The translations under genes and the position numbers were made by a program. The notes beneath the pieces were generated by a model that did not search any database, was not told the origin of the DNA, and saw only the letters and a program-made list of their open reading frames with translations. From CAZHGD01 sp964531735 (GTDB taxonomy: Bacteria > Armatimonadota > UBA10988), in NCBI GenBank assembly GCA_964531735.1, contig CAZHGD010000004.1:1-64000 (forward strand): a stretch of 64,000 bases of DNA, in the 5' to 3' direction. Shown piece by piece: positions 34,101 through 40,790 of this stretch (within the stretch, counting starts at the first letter, position 1; the number at the start of each line of letters is the position of its first letter).

Positions 34101-34922
34101 ATGCGCCTTGGCCACTACCAGTGCGTTTGCCGCGCCGGCGACTTCGAGCGCAACCTGGACACCGTCTGCCAGGGCCTGGCCCTGGCCGCCGAGCGCCGGC
34201 TGGCGATCTGCTCGTTCCCGGAGGCGTTCCTCGGCGGCTACTGGCTCAGCGAGTCGGACGCGCGCGCCAACGCCTGGCCGCTCGACAGCCCGCAGACTCG
34301 CGAGCTGCTGGCGCGCACGCGCGCGTTCCCGGCGATGCTGCTGGTCGGCTTCAACGAGCGGCGCGGTGACGACCTCTACGACACCGTGCTGGTGGCCGAA
34401 CGCGGCGAGCTGGTGGGCCACTACTCCAAAGCCTGGCCGGCGATGCCCTACTTCACGCCGTCGCGCGCGACGCCCGTGTTCCGCAAGGACGAGCTGACCT
34501 TCGGCATCGTCATCTGCGCCGACGGCGGTTACATCGAGCCCACGCGCATCCTGGCCCTGAAGGGCGCTCGCGTGATCTTCGCGCCGCACTACAACTACAT
34601 TGGGCCGCAGACCTTGCTGGACCACTACGTGCATGTGCGCGCCGACCATGTCGCCCGAGCCGTGGAGAACCAGGTCTACTTCATTCGCGGCAACAACGTG
34701 GAGCGTGAGCCGCCGCCGAGCTTGCCCTATCCGGGCGTCGGCTACGGCGACAGCTACATCCTCGACCCGAACGGTCAGGTGGTGGTGGCGGCGAACCTGC
34801 ACGCCGAGACGCTGATCGATGCGGAGGTCGACCTGCAGCGGCCGTACTACGGCGGCCAGGACAAGTCGTTGCAGGCTGCCAGGGAGTACTGGGCGCAATT
34901 GCGTGAGCTGACGATCCCCTAG
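34101..34922 (+). CDS. Carbon-nitrogen hydrolase (nitrilase superfamily)
   Basis: 273 aa, typical length. The catalytic triad is visible: Glu41 in FPEAFLGGY, Lys110 in GHYSKAWP, Cys139 in GIVICADGGY. VRADHVARAVENQVYFIRGN matches the later family block. The superfamily hydrolyses amides, N-carbamoyl compounds or nitriles in the cytosol. The Asp after the Cys, and the short length, fit an amidase/carbamoylase branch better than a true nitrilase. The start at 34101 has only a weak GGAG far upstream. It is followed by the first of three DUF1559 genes, with no functional link apparent. Confidence 0.85.
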   Translation: MRLGHYQCVCRAGDFERNLDTVCQGLALAAERRLAICSFPEAFLGGYWLSESDARANAWPLDSPQTRELLARTRAFPAMLLVGFNERRGDDLYDTVLVAERGELVGHYSKAWPAMPYFTPSRATPVFRKDELTFGIVICADGGYIEPTRILALKGARVIFAPHYNYIGPQTLLDHYVHVRADHVARAVENQVYFIRGNNVEREPPPSLPYPGVGYGDSYILDPNGQVVVAANLHAETLIDAEVDLQRPYYGGQDKSLQAAREYWAQLRELTIP

Positions 34923-35003
34923 CGCGGACGTGCCACTTCACTGGTCGTTGCCCCTGTCCGACCCCTGAGCGACGGCGGCCTGCGGTGCCGCCAGGAGTTG
35001 AGT

Positions 35004-35600
35004 ATGAGCCGACGTAAGGCCGATGCCTTCACTCTGATCGAGCTGTTGGTGGTAATCGCCATCATTGCCATTCTGGCGGCGATTCTGTTCCCCGTGTTCG
35101 CCAAGGCGCGCGAGAAGGCGCGCCAGTCGTCCTGCCAGTCGAACTTCAAGCAGGTCGGTCTGTCCGTGATGCAGTACGCCCAAGACTATGACGAGAAGTA
35201 CCCGCGCGAGTGGAACGACGCCACCGCGCCGCACACCTACGACTGGTGCAACACCGGCACCTACACCAACATCCAGGACGACCTGACGCCCTACATCAAG
35301 AACAAGCAGGTCTGGGTCTGCCCGTCCACGACCCGCACCGTCGAAGCGTGTACCGGCTGGAACGCCTTCCTGAACCAGCGGGCGATGGCCGACGTCAAGT
35401 CGCCGGCGACTTTGCTGGCCGACCTCGACACCACCTGGGAGTGGTTCGGCACCGGCACCCGCGCCGAGGGCAACCGCGTCGATTCGCGACACAACGAAGG
35501 CTTCAACGCCCTGTTCCTGGACGGCCACGTCAAGTGGCAGAAGCGCTCGCAGATGACCCTCGACCAGTTGGACGAGAGCCTGGCCGCCACGCCCTGGTAG
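35004..35600 (+). CDS. DUF1559 pseudopilin-like protein 1
   Basis: 198 aa. AGGAG lies 6 bases before the ATG at 35004; a TTG at 34998 is less likely. The type III (prepilin) leader ends ADA, followed by FTLIELLVVIAIIAILAA with Glu at +5. Then come FAKAREKARQSSCQSNFKQ, YAQDYDEKYP, and the C-terminal box H-NEGFNALFL-DGHVKW (H-X9-DG). Such proteins are cleaved and methylated by a prepilin peptidase and are thought to form or decorate type II/IV-pilus-like structures. No secretion machinery is nearby. Convergent with the next gene. Confidence 0.9.
   Translation: MSRRKADAFTLIELLVVIAIIAILAAILFPVFAKAREKARQSSCQSNFKQVGLSVMQYAQDYDEKYPREWNDATAPHTYDWCNTGTYTNIQDDLTPYIKNKQVWVCPSTTRTVEACTGWNAFLNQRAMADVKSPATLLADLDTTWEWFGTGTRAEGNRVDSRHNEGFNALFLDGHVKWQKRSQMTLDQLDESLAATPW
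35028..35150 (+). repeat. DUF1559 leader module, copy 1 of 4
   Basis: 123-base block coding the prepilin helix through the NFKQ region. Strongly conserved at DNA level with 36199-36321 and 36956-37078 (both inverted relative to it) and 54464-54586. Confidence 0.85.
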
Positions 35601-35624
35601 GTCTCCGAGCAGTCGCTGACAGCA

Positions 35625-35656
35625 ACACGGCCGGCCCCAGTCGGGGCCGGCCGTGT
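35625..35656. terminator. Bidirectional terminator-like hairpin between convergent DUF1559 genes
   Basis: Perfect 14-base arms ACACGGCCGGCCCC (35625-35638) and GGGGCCGGCCGTGT (35643-35656) with loop AGTC, midway between the two stops. There is no long T-run, but position and strength fit a shared terminator. Confidence 0.7.
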
Positions 35657-35682
35657 GTTATGGGTATGCTGGCGCGGTCAGC

Positions 35683-36336
35683 TCACTGCAGCGCGTCCCA
35701 CATGCTGGCTTCGCTCTTCTTCAGGAACTTGACGTGCCCGTCGGCGAAGCACCAGTTCGCACCGTCATTGTGCAGCTTCCGGATGCTGCCGATGCCGTCG
35801 GCGGCCATCGCATCGCTCTGCGTGGCAAACGTGTTCAGCTCTTTGCTGTTCGACTCGGCGATCAGGATCAGGTTGGCCACACTGACGATGCGCGCCATGG
35901 CCAAACCACCGCCCCAGCCGCCGATGGGCCGCGTGCCCGAGGCGCCACCATTGGAGTTGGCCGAGTAGCTGTACATCAGCGGTATTGGCAGGCCCCAACT
36001 GGCCGGGGGGCGAGGCGACGGATAGGGATTGCCGGGCGAGTTGCTCGGACAGATCACCAACTGGTAGTTCTTGGTGTACGGCTGGATCAGGTCCTCCCAC
36101 CACAGCAGGTTGGTCGAGCCCGGCGGGCAGTAGTTGTAGTTCGGGGGCAGCATCTCGTCGTAGTCCTGGGCGTACTGCATGATGCCCACGCCGATCTGCT
36201 TGAGGTTGCTCTGACAGGTCGACTGCCGCGCCTTCTCACGCGCCTTCGCAAACACCGGGAAGAGAATCGCCGCCAGGATGGCGATGATGGCGATCACGAC
36301 CAACAGCTCGATCAGGGTGAAGGCTCTTCGCTTCAT
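35683..36336 (-). CDS. DUF1559 pseudopilin-like protein 2
   Basis: 217 aa. GGAGG lies 7 bases before the ATG at 36336. Leader KRRA, then FTLIELLVVIAIIAILAA, AKAREKARQSTCQSNLKQIG, YAQDYDEMLP, and a cysteine in LVICPSNSPG. The C-terminal box is H-NDGANWCFA-DGHVKF. It is a close paralogue of the next gene upstream (same length, same YTKNYQxxxCPS segment), so the two are a recent tandem duplication. Export and processing as for other DUF1559 proteins; specific role unknown. Confidence 0.9.
   Translation of the reverse strand: MKRRAFTLIELLVVIAIIAILAAILFPVFAKAREKARQSTCQSNLKQIGVGIMQYAQDYDEMLPPNYNYCPPGSTNLLWWEDLIQPYTKNYQLVICPSNSPGNPYPSPRPPASWGLPIPLMYSYSANSNGGASGTRPIGGWGGGLAMARIVSVANLILIAESNSKELNTFATQSDAMAADGIGSIRKLHNDGANWCFADGHVKFLKKSEASMWDALQ
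36199..36321 (-). repeat. DUF1559 leader module, copy 2 of 4
   Basis: Same 123-base block as 35028-35150 in inverted orientation about 1 kb away, and in direct orientation to 36956-37078. Confidence 0.85.
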
Positions 36337-36389
36337 TCGCAGTCCTCCAGATGGCGGGGCACGGCCCTTCGTGCAGGGCGCCCCGTTGC

Positions 36390-36423
36390 GGAGCCTGCCG
36401 GCCAGTGCTTGCCGACAGGCTCC
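36390..36423 (-). terminator. Terminator-like hairpin after DUF1559 gene 3
   Basis: Arms GGAGCCTGCCGGC (36390-36402) and GCCGACAGGCTCC (36411-36423), 13 bases with one G-U-type mismatch and an 8-base loop. It lies 20 bases beyond the stop of the gene at 36443-37096 and before the start of the downstream paralogue. Probable terminator or attenuator. Confidence 0.5.
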
Positions 36424-36442
36424 AGAACGCAGCTTGGGCCGC

Positions 36443-37096
<654 letters not shown>

Positions 37097-37135
37097 CGTC
37101 TGGGCACTCCTTGAGGCTGCTCAGGCCAAAGGGAC

Positions 37136-37164
37136 CTTATACCCGACCGGTGACCGACTGACAC
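37136..37164 (-). promoter_or_regulatory. Candidate sigma70-type promoter for DUF1559 genes 3 and 2
   Basis: On the minus strand: -35 GTGTCA (37159-37164), 17-base spacer, -10 TATAAG (37136-37141), five of six in the -10. It lies about 40 bases before the ATG at 37096. Confidence 0.5.
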
Positions 37165-37171
37165 CTCAATG

Positions 37172-37188
37172 GTTACCAGTTCGTTACC
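37172..37188. promoter_or_regulatory. Direct repeat GTTACC x2 upstream of the DUF1559 promoter
   Basis: GTTACC at 37172-37177 and 37183-37188, start-to-start 11 bases, i.e. one helical turn, directly upstream of the -35 element. Possible activator site. AT-richer than its surroundings. Confidence 0.3.
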
Positions 37189-37239
37189 GATCCTACGGTG
37201 GTCAGACGATCACGGGCGGCGCCGGTTCAGTTCGGGCCG

Positions 37240-38712
37240 CTACCGTCGCCGGTAGCCCTCGGGCAGCCCGCTGAAGTCGACGCTGGCCGGCGGGTCCTGG
37301 TGCAGCAGCTCCTGGTCCGCGTCGACCAGCACCGGTCCCGGTCCGAAGCTGCGCCAGCGGTCGCCATCCAGCGGGCGATGGTAGCCTTCGGCGCGGAAGT
37401 AGCCTTGCAGCCGCTCGCGCATGTGCCGGGCCGCCGCCAGGTAGCACGGGTTGTAAGCGACGTTGCGCAGCTCCAGCGGGTCCTGGCGCCGGTCGAACAG
37501 GTACTCCTTGGCGTCGGGCACGCTGTAGACGTACTTCCACTCGCGGGTCACGGCCGCATAGGTCGCCAGGCCGTCGTGTTGGTGCTGGCCGTAGACGATG
37601 TCGCGCTCACTGTCGCCGGCCGCCAGCCTCGCCAGGTCCACACCGGGCCACGATCCGGCGGCCGCCTCGCCGCCCGCGGCCGCCAGCAACGTCGGCGCCA
37701 GATCGAGCAGCGTTGCCGGGGCGGCACAGCGCCCGCCGGCCGCGAACCGCCGGGGGAAACGAGCCAGTAACGGAATACGCGCCGCAGTGTCAAGAAAGCT
37801 GCGCTTGCCGTAACAGTCATAGTCGCCCAGGTGTTCACCGTGGTCGGTGGTGAACACCACCAGCGTGTCGTCGAGCAGGCCCTGGTGCTCCAGCTCGGCC
37901 AGGATGCGCCCGGCATGGTAGTCGATGAACGAGATGCACCCGTAGTAGGCCGCGCGCAGGGCGCGGATCAGGTTGTCGTCCACGCCGGCGTCGCGCCACT
38001 TGTAGCGGTTCTGGTGGCGGTTCTGCCAGGTCCACAGCTCACGGTAGCCGGGCGGCCGCTTCGGCAAGGGCATCTCGGCCGCGCGGTAGAGCTTGTTCCA
38101 CGGCGTCGGACTCTCGAACGGCGGATGCGGCTTGATGAAGCTCGACCAGAGGAAGAACGGGCGCGTGCGGTCGCGCACGCGCAGGAAGTCCAAGCTGCGG
38201 TCGGCCACGAAGGCCGTGTGGTGCAGGTGCGCGGGCAGTTGCGACGGCTGCGGCAGGTAGTACAGCTCGGAGCGCACGCCGTGCGGGTCGCAGACGTGCT
38301 GGTAGCCGTTGGCCGCCAGGTGCGCCACGAACTCGTCGTCGGCGCCGGCGCCCTCTTCGCTGAAGACGCGCGACTCGAAGCCCCACAGCCGCTCCGCTCG
38401 CGGCGTGAAGTGCATCTTGCCGACCCCGTGGCACTGGTAGCCGGCGGCGCTGAGGTGGTCCATGAAGCTCGGCAGGTCGGCGGTCATCGGCAGGTTGTCG
38501 TCGCAGCCAGTGACGTGCGGCGGCTGGCCGGTCACCAGACTGCACCGCGCGCTGACGCACACCGGCGACGGCGTGTAGGCACTGGTGAACGCGGTGCCCT
38601 CGGCGACCAGGCGGTCAAGCGTCGGTGTGCGGATGATCGGGTTGCCCAGAGCGGCAAGCGTGTCGTGGCGCTGTTGGTCGACGAACAGCAGCAGGATGTT
38701 CGGCGCGGACAA
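37240..38712 (-). CDS. Sulfatase-like hydrolase with atypical C-V-S-A-R active-site motif
   Basis: 490 aa. The TTG start at 38712 has GGAGG 6 bases upstream and yields SAPNILLLFVDQQRHD at the N-terminus, the usual sulfatase opening, so there is no signal peptide. Metal-binding Asp12, HPPFESP, VVFTTDHGEHLGDYDCYGKR and the C-terminal DRRQDPLELRN block match family S1 sulfatases. The formylglycine position is Cys52 in PVCVSARCSLVTG; the canonical motif is C-x-P/A-x-R, and here the third position is Ser. Maturation may be affected. It would desulfate glycans such as algal polysaccharides; apparent cytoplasmic location is unusual. Divergent from the next gene. Confidence 0.85.
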   Translation of the reverse strand: MSAPNILLLFVDQQRHDTLAALGNPIIRTPTLDRLVAEGTAFTSAYTPSPVCVSARCSLVTGQPPHVTGCDDNLPMTADLPSFMDHLSAAGYQCHGVGKMHFTPRAERLWGFESRVFSEEGAGADDEFVAHLAANGYQHVCDPHGVRSELYYLPQPSQLPAHLHHTAFVADRSLDFLRVRDRTRPFFLWSSFIKPHPPFESPTPWNKLYRAAEMPLPKRPPGYRELWTWQNRHQNRYKWRDAGVDDNLIRALRAAYYGCISFIDYHAGRILAELEHQGLLDDTLVVFTTDHGEHLGDYDCYGKRSFLDTAARIPLLARFPRRFAAGGRCAAPATLLDLAPTLLAAAGGEAAAGSWPGVDLARLAAGDSERDIVYGQHQHDGLATYAAVTREWKYVYSVPDAKEYLFDRRQDPLELRNVAYNPCYLAAARHMRERLQGYFRAEGYHRPLDGDRWRSFGPGPVLVDADQELLHQDPPASVDFSGLPEGYRRR

Positions 38713-38863
38713 GGCGGTCCTCCCCGGGGCGTGTTCACCGCCGCCCGGCGCACCCCTTGCGGCCGATCTGCGGTACACTAGCCGGACCCGGGGCCGGCGT
38801 CACACGAGGCGGTGCCGCCCCGGAGGACCCGGCGCCGCGGCGCGGATCGGACGGACAGCGACC

Positions 38864-39412
38864 GTGATACGCATCCGGCTCAACGAGGCCGACCTGAACC
38901 GCCTCCTGCGGGAGGCACCCGAGGCCGAGATCAGCTACCACGACGGCTCGTTCCACATCGTCAAGCGAGCCGGCCCGGTGCGGATCACGGTGCAGGCGCA
39001 CCTCGACTTGCGAACCCAGCAGATCCGCGTGGCGCTGCCCTTCAACCAGATGCGCGCGGACGGCGCCGGCGCCCTGCTGGGCCGGGCCACGGCGCTGATC
39101 TGGCCGCGCTGGATCGAGCCCTGGCTGGAGCGGCTGATTGGCGACAAGCTGGCCGAGCACGGGCTGCCCTGGGAGCTGGTCTGGGTGGACACCGCCGATG
39201 ACCCGGAACACGGACGCATGGGTCGCCTGACACTGTCACCGCGGCTGCTCAATGAGTGGCTGCGCGAACAGGACTTCCTGGGTGAACTGGCGCCGCGCCT
39301 GGTCGGCGTCGACGTCGACCGCGACGGCCTGTCTCTGGCGGTGGATCTGGTGGCGCGCGACGGGGCCGCACGGCGGTCGTCCAACGGTGCGGGAGAGCAG
39401 CATGGCGGGTGA
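38864..39412 (+). CDS. Small protein of unknown function, beta-rich
   Basis: 182 aa from the GTG at 38864 (no strong ribosome site). N-terminal helix EADLNRLLREAP, then strands VRITVQAHLDLRTQQIRVAL, an amphipathic helix WIEPWLERLIGDKLAEHG (about 85-102), and more strands (GLSLAVDLVARD). No signal peptide or membrane helix. It overlaps the next gene by 11 bases, and both share the layout of an N-terminal helix followed by alternating beta strands. DUF2993/SMP-like lipid binding is possible but not established. No known family recognised. Confidence 0.6.
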   Translation: MIRIRLNEADLNRLLREAPEAEISYHDGSFHIVKRAGPVRITVQAHLDLRTQQIRVALPFNQMRADGAGALLGRATALIWPRWIEPWLERLIGDKLAEHGLPWELVWVDTADDPEHGRMGRLTLSPRLLNEWLREQDFLGELAPRLVGVDVDRDGLSLAVDLVARDGAARRSSNGAGEQHGG

Positions 39413-39620
39413 ACCGAGCAGTACGGTGCAGATCGGCCCGGAGGCCATCAACGCGGTCCTCAGTCGCTTCGTCACCACGCGCGAGGGCGTCGCCGCGCGG
39501 TTCGAGGCCGGCCGGCTGCACCTGACGGTCCACGGGCTCGAAATGGTGGTGCATCAACTGACGTTCGACGAGGCGGGCCTCACCGTCCGCCTGTCGCTCG
39601 ACAGTACCACCGGCCAGTAA
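39402..39620 (+). CDS. Very small protein of unknown function, coupled to preceding gene
   Basis: 72 aa, ATG at 39402 with GGGAG 6-7 bases upstream, overlapping the preceding gene by 11 bases. It has a helix GPEAINAVLSRFV and strands RLHLTVHGLEMVVHQLTF and GLTVRLSLD. It looks like a half-size version of the N-terminal layout of its neighbour, so the two may form a complex. Function unknown. The strong ribosome site and coupling support it being real. Confidence 0.6.
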   Translation: MAGEPSSTVQIGPEAINAVLSRFVTTREGVAARFEAGRLHLTVHGLEMVVHQLTFDEAGLTVRLSLDSTTGQ

Positions 39621-39640
39621 CCGCCGAGGGGAGCGACGCG

Positions 39641-40732
39641 ATGACCGGTCGAGAACGCCTGACCGCCATTCTGGCCGGCGACGTGCCGGACCAGGTGGCG
39701 CTCTACGAGCACTTCTGGGGCGAGACGCTACGCGACGCCTGGCTGCCCCAAGGCTTTCCCGCCGGCCAGTCGCCCGAGCAGTTCTTCGACTATGACCTGA
39801 CCTCCATCGGCTGGGATGTCGATACCCGGCCGTTCCGCCGCGATGCCGAGCTGCTCGAAGAAGACGACGAGTTGCGCCTCACGCGCGACGGCTTCGGGGC
39901 CACGCTGCGGCAGTGGAAGCACAAGTCCGGCACGCCCGAACACATCGCCTACGACTGTGTCAGCCCGCGGGTCTGGCGCGAGCGCTACCGCGAGCCGCTG
40001 CTGACCCTCGACCTGGCCCGCATCGACCGCGAAGGGCTGCCTCAGCGCCTGGCCGCGGCCCGGAACGGCCACCGGTTTGCCGTCTACGGCAACATGTTCT
40101 GCTTCGAACTGCTGCGCGCCATTCTGGGCAACGTCTGCATGTTGGAGAGCTTCCTGCTCGAACCGGCCTGGATCCACGACTTCTGCCGCGTCTACACCGA
40201 CTTCTACTGCCGCCACTACGACTGGATCTTCGGCGAGATCGGCAAGCCCGACGGCATGTTCATCTATGAGGACCTCGGCTTCGCCAACGGGCCGTTCATG
40301 TCGCCCGCGCTCTACCGTGAGTTGGTCATGCCGTACCATCGCGAACTGGTCGGCTTCTTTCACGATCACGGTCTGCCGGCCATCCTGCACACCTGCGGTG
40401 ACGTGCGGCAGCTCTTCGACGACATTGTCGACACCGGCTGGGACTGCCTGCAACCAATGGAGGCCAAGGTCGGCAACCACGTGCTGGCCTATGCCGATCG
40501 GGTTCGCGAGCGCGGCCTGAAGCTCGGGTTCATGGGCAACATCGACGTCACCGTGCTGGCCAGCAACGACCGCGAGCGCATTCGCGCCGAGATTGAGCAC
40601 AAGGTCAAGGGCCTGGTCGAGCGCGGCGTCGGCTACTGCTTCCATTCCGACCACTCGATTCCGCCGTCGGTCGACCTGGCCACCTACACCTGCGCGGTCG
40701 AGGTCATGCGCCAAGTCGGCCGCTACGCGTAG
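39641..40732 (+). CDS. Uroporphyrinogen decarboxylase-fold methyltransferase-like protein
   Basis: 363 aa. GAGGGGAG lies about 7 bases before the ATG at 39641. The UroD TIM-barrel family pattern is seen: MTGRERLTAILAGDVPDQV at the start, FIYEDLGFANGPFMSP (about 205-220), ILHTCGDVRQLFDDIVD (about 247-263), LGFMGNIDVTVLA, and the closing CFHSDHSIPPSVDLATY. His and Cys in HTCG match zinc ligands of the MtaA/CmuA corrinoid methyltransferase branch rather than haem-pathway HemE. The methyl donor is unknown. Such genes are abundant in Armatimonadota/Planctomycetota-like genomes, where they are probably demethylases of methylated metabolites (inference). Confidence 0.8.
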   Translation: MTGRERLTAILAGDVPDQVALYEHFWGETLRDAWLPQGFPAGQSPEQFFDYDLTSIGWDVDTRPFRRDAELLEEDDELRLTRDGFGATLRQWKHKSGTPEHIAYDCVSPRVWRERYREPLLTLDLARIDREGLPQRLAAARNGHRFAVYGNMFCFELLRAILGNVCMLESFLLEPAWIHDFCRVYTDFYCRHYDWIFGEIGKPDGMFIYEDLGFANGPFMSPALYRELVMPYHRELVGFFHDHGLPAILHTCGDVRQLFDDIVDTGWDCLQPMEAKVGNHVLAYADRVRERGLKLGFMGNIDVTVLASNDRERIRAEIEHKVKGLVERGVGYCFHSDHSIPPSVDLATYTCAVEVMRQVGRYA

Positions 40733-40790
40733 CCGCGGGCAGGATCCGGCGGCGACCGGCGCGAACCCGCCTGACCTGGAGAGACGCGCC

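Noticed and set aside
34974..34992. GGCGGC/GCCGCC hairpin just before DUF1559 gene 1
   Set aside because: Six-base GC stems are expected by chance in this composition; no supporting T-run or conservation.
38774..38779. TACACT as a -10 box for the small-protein genes
   Set aside because: No acceptable -35 at 16-18 bases upstream; the nearest TTGCGG is only 11 bases away.
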